Shown in pieces: positions 24,872-33,296 of a stretch of DNA of 64,000 nt. Within the stretch, counting starts at the first letter, position 1. Every line of letters begins with the position of its first letter. Where the stretch lies: positions 1,426,001-1,490,000 of the forward strand of contig CAWEDV010000001.1 of assembly GCA_963807975.1 (NCBI GenBank), read 5' to 3'. Both the position numbers and the translations under genes were made by a program. This stretch comes from JAACFF01 sp963807975. GTDB taxonomy: Bacteria > Chloroflexota > Anaerolineae > Promineifilales > Promineifilaceae. The notes below the pieces were generated by a model, which was not told the DNA's origin, made no database searches, and saw only the letters and a program-made list of their open reading frames with translations.

Positions 24872-25174
24872 CAGGCTCCTTACGGCCCAGAAACCAGCGC
24901 AGGGCAACACTGATTTTCCTGGAAACGCCGTATATCTGAGAAAATATATGACAAAAGTCACTTAACAGATAAGCTGCTTTTCGTTTATATTTGGGGGTAG
25001 ATTCCGTTGAACGGGGCAGCAAATTGAGGGTCTTTGTTCGGGAGCTAACGGTCTAGGATTTTTCAAACTAGCCTTTGGCAGCCATTCCGATTCGTTCACG
25101 TTCATACTCACATTAGATTATCTGTTTGTTGGTGGTGTCCGGTTCTTGACCGCACCACTTTTGGAGGAGCTAAA
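24872..25174. other. Non-coding region before the patatin-like gene
   Basis: About 300 AT-richer bases without a supported gene. The right end has TTGACC (25146-25151) close to the gene and the ribosome-binding site GGAGGAG (25163-25169). I see no clear -10 element. Confidence 0.4.
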
Positions 25175-26212
25175 ATGGATGTTTATCGTATTCTTGCGCT
25201 GGATGGTGGTGGCATTCGTGGTTACTTGACCATCCTCTTATTGGAAAAACTGGAAGAAAAGCATCCTGGCTTTATCAACCAGTTCGATTTATTCGCCGGA
25301 ACGTCTACGGGATCGATCATCGCTCTGGCACTCGCTTATGGAAAAACTCCCTGTGAAATTCGATCTCTGTATGAGTCAGAGGGCAAGAATATTTTCCATG
25401 ATTCGCTGTTCGATAACGTCCGCGATCTCGGTTTTGCTTTTGGGGCTAAATTTGGTAACAAGAATCTGAAAAGGATCTTGACGGATTATTTTGGGGATAC
25501 GAAGCTAGAAGATCTGGAATCGCAGGTCCTGGTGGCCAGCTTCGATCTCGATCACCCGCCAACAGACAGCAAACCGCGCATGTGGAAGGCTAAATTCTTC
25601 CATAATTTCCCCGGCAAAGGAAGTGATGGCTGTTTGAGCTGCGTCGACGTCGCTCTACGCAGCAGTGCCGCACCATTCTATTTCCCCAGCTACCAGGGTT
25701 TTGTCGACGGCTTTGTCGTGGCCAACAATCCCAGCATGTGCGCCCTGGCACAGGTCGTGAGGCCACCGGAAGGCAGCGAGAATGGCCAACTGCGTAAAGA
25801 TGAAGGAACGGCCGTGGCCGGTGTGGATGAAATCGTCCTCTTCTCGCTGGGCACGGGCTTAAATCCGCGCTTTATCGACGATAATGAAGCAGACTGGGGC
25901 TGGATTAAATGGATGATCCAGCTTTCTCCCAAAAGGCAGTGGTACGCCTTACCGTTGGTCTTTATGATGTGGGAAGGAAGCATTGAGCTGGCCAACTTCC
26001 AGTGCCGCCAATTCTTGGGCAGCCGTTTCCATCGCCTCGATCCCATACTACCCGAGCTGCTGGACATCGACGATGTGAAGCGCATGGACATATTGAAGAA
26101 AGTTGCCTTGCAGACAGATCTTTCAAAAACTCTGGATTGGCTTGATGTCTATTTTGAAAAGGAAATCGATCTTGCGCAGGCTATTATAGATCAGAAGCGA
26201 CAACCGGCATGA
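25175..26212 (+). CDS. Patatin-like phospholipase
   Basis: A 345-residue acyl hydrolase of the CBASS/patatin type of fold. The oxyanion loop is DGGGIRG (residues 10-16), the nucleophile Ser44 is in GTSTG, and the catalytic Asp178 is in VDGFV, the partner of the Ser-Asp dyad. GGAGGAG upstream is a strong ribosome-binding site. No signal peptide is seen, so it acts in the cytoplasm or at the inner membrane face. The ATG of the next gene overlaps the end of this one, so the two are co-expressed. Substrate is probably a phospholipid or another acyl ester. Confidence 0.92.
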   Translation: MDVYRILALDGGGIRGYLTILLLEKLEEKHPGFINQFDLFAGTSTGSIIALALAYGKTPCEIRSLYESEGKNIFHDSLFDNVRDLGFAFGAKFGNKNLKRILTDYFGDTKLEDLESQVLVASFDLDHPPTDSKPRMWKAKFFHNFPGKGSDGCLSCVDVALRSSAAPFYFPSYQGFVDGFVVANNPSMCALAQVVRPPEGSENGQLRKDEGTAVAGVDEIVLFSLGTGLNPRFIDDNEADWGWIKWMIQLSPKRQWYALPLVFMMWEGSIELANFQCRQFLGSRFHRLDPILPELLDIDDVKRMDILKKVALQTDLSKTLDWLDVYFEKEIDLAQAIIDQKRQPA

Positions 26213-26580
26213 AAACAGCAAGGCTGCTGCGCATTATTGCCCGGATATGGAGCCTTCTGAGCATGGGCTTCATCTTGGTTATATTCATTGGCGAAGCGTT
26301 CACGGCGGACGGCCTTTGGCCGACTTCAACCGAATGGCTGGGATTAGGTCTGTTTCCAATTGGTGTTTTGCTGGGTCTGGCCGTGGCCTGGTGGCATGAA
26401 GGGATTGGCGGGGCGTTGACCCTGTTCAGCCTGGCTGGCTTCTATATCTGGAATCGACTGGATTCTGGACGTTGGCCGGGCGGCCCATTTTTTTTGCTGG
26501 TCGCCGCGCCCGGTCTGTTATTTCTCATCTACTGGCTGCTTAACCGCGCCCAACGGCCGTCTCCAGCTAATACCTCATAG
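26209..26580 (+). CDS. Small multi-pass membrane protein (DUF7670-like)
   Basis: A 123-residue hydrophobic protein with four probable membrane helices (about residues 10-30, 42-62, 68-88, 95-113). It begins MKTARLLRIIARIWSLLSMG, and the pattern EWLGLGLFPIGVLLGLAVAWWHEGIGGALT is characteristic of a family of uncharacterised bacterial membrane proteins. Its start overlaps the patatin stop by four bases (ATGA), implying translational coupling. Function is unknown. Confidence 0.75.
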   Translation: MKTARLLRIIARIWSLLSMGFILVIFIGEAFTADGLWPTSTEWLGLGLFPIGVLLGLAVAWWHEGIGGALTLFSLAGFYIWNRLDSGRWPGGPFFLLVAAPGLLFLIYWLLNRAQRPSPANTS

Positions 26581-26584
26581 CCGA

Positions 26585-26670
26585 TGCCAGGCACTTGAAC
26601 CATAAAGGTGCCTGGCACGTGATTCATGATCGCAGTTGAAAGTGAATATAATCCAGACGCTGCCAGGCAC
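26585..26670. repeat. TGCCAGGCAC repeats forming a hairpin
   Basis: TGCCAGGCAC (26585-26594) faces GTGCCTGGCA (26608-26617) to form a 10-bp stem with a 13-base loop, and a third copy lies at 26661-26670. The site is between two convergent genes and could act as a terminator for either, although no strong T-run follows. Confidence 0.55.
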
Positions 26671-26730
26671 ACGTGTTTCGAGCAAACAGTGTGCGCATTT
26701 GTCCGGCAATCATTTTCTACTTCCAAGGAA

Positions 26731-27369
26731 TCACAGCTCAGCCGAGGGGCATAGGTCATTGAGTACACAGTTGGCGCAATCTGGACGGCGCGCAAAACAG
26801 GTGCGACGGCCGTGAAAGATGAGCAGGTGCGAGATTTCGATCCAGTTCTCCCTGGGCACAATGGCCATTAAATCCTTTTCCACTTTTCCCGGATCAGTCT
26901 TCGCAGTCAGACCCAGTTTCTTGGCCAGACGCTTCACATGGGTATCGACTGTGATTCCGTCGGCAATGCCATAGATCTCCCCTAAAACCACGTTGGCGGT
27001 TTTGCGGGCTACGCCATTAAGCTGCAGCAGGCTGTCCATATTATCGGGCACTTCACCCCCGTGCTCTAGGAGAATGGCCTGGCTAGATTCCTGGATGTAT
27101 TTTGCTTTTTGGCGGTAGAAGCCGGTGGAGCGAACCGCCTCTTGCAGTTCTATCCGGTCAGCGGCAGCGAAATCGGCGACCGCTGGATACTGCTCAAAAA
27201 GTCCCGGCGTCACCTTATTGACGCGCTCATCGGTACACTGCGCCGAAAGAATCGTGGCCACAAGGAGCTGGTGCGGTGATTCATAGTTCAGTTCACAGTG
27301 GGCATCAGGATATGCGAGGCGCAGCCGCTCGATGATGATGTGGATAGGTGGGGCCGTATTGGCACTCAT
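26731..27369 (-). CDS. nth: Endonuclease III
   Basis: A 212-residue base-excision repair glycosylase/AP lyase for oxidised pyrimidines. The helix-hairpin-helix is LNGVARKTANVVLGE with the catalytic Lys, and the catalytic Asp is in TVDTHVKRLAKKLGL. The C-terminal [4Fe-4S] motif is C-x6-C-x2-C-x5-C in TCFARRPDCANCVLNDLC. The N-terminal half (QLLVATILSAQCTDERVNKVTP) is typical. Length matches the family. It is divergent from the glycogen debranching enzyme gene. Confidence 0.96.
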   Translation of the reverse strand: MSANTAPPIHIIIERLRLAYPDAHCELNYESPHQLLVATILSAQCTDERVNKVTPGLFEQYPAVADFAAADRIELQEAVRSTGFYRQKAKYIQESSQAILLEHGGEVPDNMDSLLQLNGVARKTANVVLGEIYGIADGITVDTHVKRLAKKLGLTAKTDPGKVEKDLMAIVPRENWIEISHLLIFHGRRTCFARRPDCANCVLNDLCPSAEL

Positions 27370-27595
27370 TGCTGTTCCTCACTCAGATTAGGCTATCCGC
27401 TATCGAGCAGAATAGTACCTGATTAACCAAGCGGGAGCGAACCTGGAAATTTGGCACAATGAGCATAATTGGCCATAATGGGGGTGCGGGCGTGCCACTA
27501 TCCCCCACTATCGGCCCGCGAATTCAATACCACAGGTGAACAGCAGGTAATCGTGCCCGAGCACGCTACCAATTAAAGCTCAGGAGTACCGCTAT

Positions 27596-29599
27596 ATGAC
27601 ACTAGATTTCGGGCGCGCCATGTGCGGCAATTTGGAAATGGCCGAGAAGCAGGAATGGCTGGTTACGAACGGCATCGGTGGATATGCCTCAGGAACCGTG
27701 GCTAACTTGTTAACCCGCCGCTACCATGGCTACCTTATGGCCGCAATTCAGCCCCCTTTAGGACGCACGCTGATGCTGGCTAAATTGGATGAAACGGCCG
27801 AATATGATGGTATACAGGCTGAAAATGGCCACTACTATCCCCTCTACGTCAATCGCTGGTCCAACGGCGCGAGTCTAACAGAACCGGATGGAACCCATCA
27901 TCTCAATCGCTTTCACCTGGAGGGGACAACGCCTGTTTGGACATACGCCTGCGCTGACGCCTTACTAGAGAAACGGATCTGGATGCAGCGCGGCGCCAAC
28001 AGCACTTATATCCAATACCGACTCACCCGCGCCAGCGGACCCATGCTTTTGCAGTCAAAAGCATTTGTGGACTATCGAGATTACCACAGCACAACGATCA
28101 TTAATGAGTGGCAACCGGAAATCATTCCCGTTGAGCGCGGCCTGCGGCTGCGGCTCTTCGATGGTGCTGTTCCCTTTTATATTTTCAGCGATCGGGCCAC
28201 GATCGCGCCGCGATATGATTGGTACGAAGGGTTCCTGCTTACTCAGGAGGAATACCGCGGGCAGAATGATGTTGAAGAGGATCATATCTACGCAGCCCAA
28301 ATAAGCCTCGTCCTTGAACCAGGGGATTCAATGACGGTTGTAGCTACAACTGAGGTTAACGCCAATCTCAACGGTGACAAGGCTTATGCCGAAAGGCAAG
28401 CCTATGAGCAAGAACTGCTGGCAATCGCTGAGAATTCTGGCATTTCTGTGCAATCCCCGCCGCTCAAGCAACTTGTTCTGTCTGCCGATCAATTCATCGT
28501 CGAACGGCCGACGCCTAAAGATCCGGATGGCCATTCAATCATCGCTGGGTATCATTGGTTTAGCGACTGGGGGCGAGATACGATGATCGCCTTACCGGGC
28601 TTAACGCTCACTACGGGCCGCCCTGATATCGCGTCCAGCATATTGCGCACATTCGCCCAGTATGTGGATCAAGGCATGCTGCCTAACCGCTTCCCCGACG
28701 AGAGTGAAGTGCCGGAATATAATACGGTTGACGCCACATTCTGGTATTTCGAGGCGATCCAACAGTATTTCACAGCCACCAAGGATAGGGGCCTGCTAAA
28801 GGAACTCTTCCCTGTTTTGGACAATATCATCGACTGGCACCAGCGAGGCACAAGATATCAGATCCACCTGGACAAAAGTGACGGGCTAATCTATGCCGGG
28901 GAAGTGGGCGTGCAGCTAACCTGGATGGATGCCAAAGTTAATGACTGGGTCGTCACACCGCGCATCGGCAAAGCGGTAGAGATCAATGCTCTTTGGTACA
29001 ACGCCCTATGCATTATGGCTGACTTTGCCCGTCAATTGGGCAAAGAGACAACCCTTTACGACAGCCTGGCCAGTGATGCCCGAGCAGGCTTTGCCCGGTT
29101 TTGGAGTGCGGAGATGGGCTACTGCTACGATGTGCTGGATACGCCCAGCGGGGAAGATGATCTGAGCTTACGTCCCAATCAGTTACTTGCCGTTTCTCTC
29201 AGCTACAGCCCCTTGGATACTCAGCAGCAGCGCGGGATTGTCGACGCATGTTCGCGCAACCTGCTCACCGCTCACGGCCTGCGCAGCCTCTCAGCGGAAG
29301 ACCCGCAGTATATTGGAGCCTATGGAGGCGATCAGGTAAAACGGGACGGCGCTTACCATCAGGGCACCGTTTGGGGTTGGCTCATCGGACCATACGTATG
29401 TGCGCATTTAAAAGTTTATCAGGACGCACAAGAAGCTCAATCCTTTTTAAGCTCCCTGCTGCAGCATCTGGCTATTCACGGCGTGGGCAGCATCAGTGAG
29501 ATATTTGACGGTGATCCGCCCTTTAACCCGCGCGGCTGCATTGCCCAAGCATGGAGCGTGGCCGAGGTTTTAAGGGCATGGCAGTTAAGCGAGCAATAA
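27596..29599 (+). CDS. Glycogen debranching enzyme (amylo-alpha-1,6-glucosidase)
   Basis: A 667-residue protein. The N-terminal beta-sandwich domain contains EWLVTNGIGGYASGTVANLLTRRYHGYL, the hallmark of the archaeal/bacterial type debranching enzyme. The C-terminal (alpha/alpha)6 GDE_C domain contains HWFSDWGRDTMIALPGLTL, FPDESEVPEYNTVDATFWY and the late QGTVWGWLIGPY. It hydrolyses alpha-1,6 branches in glycogen or related glucans in the cytoplasm. CAGGAG lies nine bases before the ATG. It precedes the pentose phosphate genes, so storage-glucan breakdown and sugar-phosphate metabolism are neighbours. The length is normal. Confidence 0.93.
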   Translation: MTLDFGRAMCGNLEMAEKQEWLVTNGIGGYASGTVANLLTRRYHGYLMAAIQPPLGRTLMLAKLDETAEYDGIQAENGHYYPLYVNRWSNGASLTEPDGTHHLNRFHLEGTTPVWTYACADALLEKRIWMQRGANSTYIQYRLTRASGPMLLQSKAFVDYRDYHSTTIINEWQPEIIPVERGLRLRLFDGAVPFYIFSDRATIAPRYDWYEGFLLTQEEYRGQNDVEEDHIYAAQISLVLEPGDSMTVVATTEVNANLNGDKAYAERQAYEQELLAIAENSGISVQSPPLKQLVLSADQFIVERPTPKDPDGHSIIAGYHWFSDWGRDTMIALPGLTLTTGRPDIASSILRTFAQYVDQGMLPNRFPDESEVPEYNTVDATFWYFEAIQQYFTATKDRGLLKELFPVLDNIIDWHQRGTRYQIHLDKSDGLIYAGEVGVQLTWMDAKVNDWVVTPRIGKAVEINALWYNALCIMADFARQLGKETTLYDSLASDARAGFARFWSAEMGYCYDVLDTPSGEDDLSLRPNQLLAVSLSYSPLDTQQQRGIVDACSRNLLTAHGLRSLSAEDPQYIGAYGGDQVKRDGAYHQGTVWGWLIGPYVCAHLKVYQDAQEAQSFLSSLLQHLAIHGVGSISEIFDGDPPFNPRGCIAQAWSVAEVLRAWQLSEQ

Positions 29600-29797
29600 A
29601 CTAGGAGGAGCAAGGGAGCCGTCATATAATTTGGTGAAACATGGTTGGGTAAGGGAGAGCTTACTCATCACGTCATTTAGATGGTGGTGATTGCCGGAAA
29701 ACCGAAAAGCTGCCTAACTTAGCCCCTTGACCTTCAACAAAAAGATAGCGATCTTTAATGCAGACAGTTTATACTGCTTCTCCAGGAGATTTCAGAA

Positions 29798-32533
29798 ATG
29801 ACAAAAGCACATGAATTATTAAATGTAGGCCAGTCCATTTGGTACGATAATATCCAGCGCGGCCTTATTGCCGAAGGTGGTCTGCAAGCGCTAATTGACG
29901 AAGGAGTCGTTGGCGTCACATCCAATCCGTCAATCTTCGCCAATGCTATTGCCGGAAGCCATGAATATGATGAAGCGATTGAAGCTTTGGTCGCCGAAGG
30001 CAAGAACGCGGAGCAAATCTACGAGGCGTTGGCCATTGAAGATATTAAGAACGCCGCCGACCTACTCTACCCGGTTTACGAGGAGAGCAAAGGGCAGGAT
30101 GGTTATGTCAGCCTGGAAGTGGACCCGACTTTGGCCAACGATACAGGGGCAACTGTCGCTGCCGCGCGCCGCTTGCACGCGGAGCTTGGACGGCCAAATG
30201 TGATGATCAAAGTTCCCGCTACCCCGGCGGGTGTGCCCGCAATTGCCACTTTGATTGGGGATGGGATCAATATCAACGTCACACTCCTTTTCGCCAATGA
30301 GAACTACGCCGATGTCGCCCGCGCTTATGTCTCTGGCTTGGAGCAGCTTGCTGCCCAGGGCGGCGATCTTAGCCGAGTCGCTTCCGTGGCCTCTTTCTTT
30401 GTGAGCCGCGTGGACGGCATCGTGGATAGCGCTTTGAAAGCAATCAATAATGGCGATTTGCAGGGAAAAATCGCCATCTACAACGCCAAAATCGCCTATA
30501 CCATCTATGAGGACATATTCAGCGGCGAGCGCTGGCAGGCGCTACAGGATCAGGGGGCAAGGCCCCAGCGCCTGCTGTGGGCCAGCACAAGCACCAAGAA
30601 TCCGGCCTACCCTGACACCATGTATGTCGACGAACTGATTGGCCCCAATACAGTCAACACGATCCCGCCGGCAACGCTGGACGCCTTCCAGGATCATGGA
30701 ACAGTCGCTGTGACGCTGACCGTCGGTGTAGACGAGGCACGGGCGCAGGTAGCCCGGTTGGCAGCGTTGGGCATTGACTTGGATGGAATGACTCAGAAAC
30801 TGCAAGATGATGGCGTGGCCTCATTCGCCAAAGCTTTTGGCTCGCTGATGGAAAGCGTAGCCAATAAAAGGCGGCAGCTTCTCGCCAGACAAATGCGTAT
30901 GGCCGCTCAATATGGCCCCTATGAAGATACCGTGCGGAAAGCGCAGGCCCAATTGGCCGAAGATAAGATCATCGAGCGCATCTGGGAACATGACCATACG
31001 GTTTGGAAACCAGAGCCAACGGAAATCAGCAACCGCCTGGGCTGGCTGCGTATCGCTGAAGCCATGGAGGGCAGTCAAGACACATTGCAGCAGTTGGTGG
31101 GTGAGGTTCAGGCCGATGGTTATAGGCAGGCGGTCCTTCTGGGCATGGGCGGTTCCAGCCTGGCGCCAGAAGTCTTTCGCAAGACATTCGGCGTCGCCAG
31201 CGGGTATTTAGATTTGCTGGTCTTGGACAGCACCGACCCGGGAGCTGTCTTGGCCGTAGATGAGCAGTTGGATCTTGGTAAGACGCTTTTCATCGTGGCT
31301 ACTAAGTCGGGTGGTACGGCAGAAACGCTCTCTTTCTTCAAATATTTCTACAATCGTGTCGCTGCTGAATTGGGATCGGAAAACGCAGGCCAGCATTTTG
31401 CAGCCATCACGGATCCGGGCAGTAAATTGGTCGATATCGCCAAAAAATATGATTTCCGTTCTATATTCCTCAACGATCCCAATATTGGGGGTCGCTATTC
31501 GGCTCTCTCCTATTTTGGGCTCGTGGCGGCTGCACTGGTCGGCGTTGATATCGCCCGTCTCCTTGACCGGGCTTTGATCGCCGCCTGTATTTGTGGAGCG
31601 GATGCCTGCGGCCCGGCAGCGAATAATATCGCGGCCAACGTTGGGGCGGCAATGGGCGCCCTGGCCCAAGCGGGGCGGGACAAGCTCACTGTGATCAGCT
31701 CTCCGCAGTTGGCCAGCTTCGGTGATTGGGTTGAACAGCTGATCGCTGAGAGCACCGGCAAAGAAGGGCAAGGTATTTTGCCCGTGGTCGGTGAGGCGGT
31801 TGGCGCAGCGGAAGTATACGGGGCGGATCGTTTTTTCGTCTATCTACGCCTCGACGGAGATGAGACTTACGATTCTAAGGTCCGGGCTTTGCAAAATGAA
31901 GGCCACCCCATTCTAGCCCTGGCTTTGAAGGACAGTTATGACCTAGGCGCTCAATTCTTGATCTGGGAAATGGCCACGGCCGTGGCTGGAAACATTCTCA
32001 ATATCCAGCCTTTCGACCAACCTGATGTCGAGGCGGCGAAGATCCAGGCTCGGAAAATGATCACCTCTTACCAGGAAAGTGGTTTTTTGCCTACTGGTGA
32101 AACCGTCATGGCATCGAGGGCCACTCTTCGCCAGTTCCTAGCCCAGGCACGCCCAGGGGATTACATCGCGATTCAGGCTTATGTACAGCCGACTGCGGCC
32201 ACAGATGCCGCTTTAGAAGCACTGCGCCTACATTTACGCAATGAGACCCAACTGGCCGTAACCGTGGGTTACGGACCGCGATTCTTACATTCAACCGGCC
32301 AACTGCACAAAGGAGATGCTGGAAACGGACTTTTTGTGCAGATCACGGCTGATATGGCGCAAGATGTGGGGATACCTGACGAAGCGGGCCAGCCGGAATC
32401 CAGTATCTCTTTCGGCGTGCTAAAAACTGCCCAGGCTCTAGGTGATGGCGCTGCCTTACAACAGGCTGGCCGGCGGGTGATTCATTTCCACCTGGGCCAA
32501 GATGCTGCGGCCGGCATTCTTGCAGTCATGTAG
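29798..32533 (+). CDS. tal-pgi: Bifunctional transaldolase/glucose-6-phosphate isomerase
   Basis: A 911-residue fusion. Residues 1-370 are a transaldolase with GVTSNPSIF near the N-terminus and the Schiff-base Lys138 in MIKVPATPAG. Residues about 375-911 are a phosphoglucose isomerase: LGMGGSSLAPEVFR (from about 449), SGGTAETLSFF, and the C-terminal part with FGVLKTAQALGDG. Transaldolase interconverts sedoheptulose 7-P + glyceraldehyde 3-P with erythrose 4-P + fructose 6-P, and the isomerase turns the fructose 6-P product into glucose 6-P. AGGAGA lies eight bases before the ATG. rpiA follows 57 bases later. Confidence 0.96.
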   Translation: MTKAHELLNVGQSIWYDNIQRGLIAEGGLQALIDEGVVGVTSNPSIFANAIAGSHEYDEAIEALVAEGKNAEQIYEALAIEDIKNAADLLYPVYEESKGQDGYVSLEVDPTLANDTGATVAAARRLHAELGRPNVMIKVPATPAGVPAIATLIGDGININVTLLFANENYADVARAYVSGLEQLAAQGGDLSRVASVASFFVSRVDGIVDSALKAINNGDLQGKIAIYNAKIAYTIYEDIFSGERWQALQDQGARPQRLLWASTSTKNPAYPDTMYVDELIGPNTVNTIPPATLDAFQDHGTVAVTLTVGVDEARAQVARLAALGIDLDGMTQKLQDDGVASFAKAFGSLMESVANKRRQLLARQMRMAAQYGPYEDTVRKAQAQLAEDKIIERIWEHDHTVWKPEPTEISNRLGWLRIAEAMEGSQDTLQQLVGEVQADGYRQAVLLGMGGSSLAPEVFRKTFGVASGYLDLLVLDSTDPGAVLAVDEQLDLGKTLFIVATKSGGTAETLSFFKYFYNRVAAELGSENAGQHFAAITDPGSKLVDIAKKYDFRSIFLNDPNIGGRYSALSYFGLVAAALVGVDIARLLDRALIAACICGADACGPAANNIAANVGAAMGALAQAGRDKLTVISSPQLASFGDWVEQLIAESTGKEGQGILPVVGEAVGAAEVYGADRFFVYLRLDGDETYDSKVRALQNEGHPILALALKDSYDLGAQFLIWEMATAVAGNILNIQPFDQPDVEAAKIQARKMITSYQESGFLPTGETVMASRATLRQFLAQARPGDYIAIQAYVQPTAATDAALEALRLHLRNETQLAVTVGYGPRFLHSTGQLHKGDAGNGLFVQITADMAQDVGIPDEAGQPESSISFGVLKTAQALGDGAALQQAGRRVIHFHLGQDAAAGILAVM

Positions 32534-32590
32534 ATTATTTGGGGGCTGTCACTTTTTGACTGCGGCAGCGCCCAAGAAAAAATCAAAGCT

Positions 32591-33283
32591 ATGCGTGACC
32601 ATATAGATAGTTTAAAGAAAATTGCCGCGGCTGCGGCGGTGGATGAAATCGAGTCGGGCATGATCGTTGGCCTGGGATCGGGCAGCACGGCGACCCTCAT
32701 GGTTGCCGAGTTAGGCCGGCGCCTGCACATTGGCCAACTAACTGACATCATTGCCGTTCCTACCTCAGAAAAAACGGCCGCACAAGCACGTGCTCTCAAC
32801 ATACCCCTGGCCACCCTAGCCGAGCAGCCAGACATCGATCTGACGATTGATGGCGCTGATGAAATCGATCCCCAGATTGACTTGATCAAAGGCTTGGGCG
32901 GATCACTGCTGCGCGAAAAAATCGTCGCAGCCTCCTCAGCGCGCCTGATCATCATTGCCGACCAGCGCAAAATTGTGCAGAAGCTTGGTTCCCAATGTCC
33001 GCTGCCCGTCGAGGTCATTCCCTTCGCCGAACAACCTGTGACGGATTTCTTACGGTCGCTTGGTGCCCAACCCGTGGTGCGCCAAACCGAGGGCAAGGTC
33101 TTCATCACCGACGAAGGCAATATCACCTTGGACTGCCATTTCCAGCAGATGCCGGATGCCTACCCCCTGGCGCAGCAAGTTCTTTCCCGCCCCGGGGTGG
33201 TCGATCATGGCTTCTTCCTAAACATGGCCAGCATGGCGATCGTGGCCACGGACAGCGGCGTCAAGAAATTGATTCGCGGTTAG
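32591..33283 (+). CDS. rpiA: Ribose-5-phosphate isomerase A
   Basis: A 230-residue enzyme that interconverts ribose 5-phosphate and ribulose 5-phosphate. Motifs are MIVGLGSGSTATLMV (phosphate loop), TIDGADEIDPQIDLIKG with the catalytic Asp, and LGGSLLREKIVAASS. The length is typical. It probably forms an operon with tal-pgi; the ribosome-binding site is weak. The gene is convergent with the following membrane glycosyltransferase and separated from it by 13 bases. Confidence 0.95.
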   Translation: MRDHIDSLKKIAAAAAVDEIESGMIVGLGSGSTATLMVAELGRRLHIGQLTDIIAVPTSEKTAAQARALNIPLATLAEQPDIDLTIDGADEIDPQIDLIKGLGGSLLREKIVAASSARLIIIADQRKIVQKLGSQCPLPVEVIPFAEQPVTDFLRSLGAQPVVRQTEGKVFITDEGNITLDCHFQQMPDAYPLAQQVLSRPGVVDHGFFLNMASMAIVATDSGVKKLIRG

Positions 33284-33296
33284 CCTATCGATCAAT

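Noticed and set aside
24340..25022. Several short minus-strand frames of about 61 codons across the repeat array.
   Set aside because: They are the same repeat read in successive frames, since 73 is not a multiple of three; none has a ribosome-binding site or family signature.
25175..26212. Patatin-like gene as the effector of a CBASS anti-phage system.
   Set aside because: No nucleotidyltransferase, ubiquitin-like or other CBASS genes lie beside it.
29625..29630. TATAAT after the debranching gene as the promoter of tal-pgi.
   Set aside because: There is no -35 or TG extension and the leader would be about 165 bases; too weak to list.
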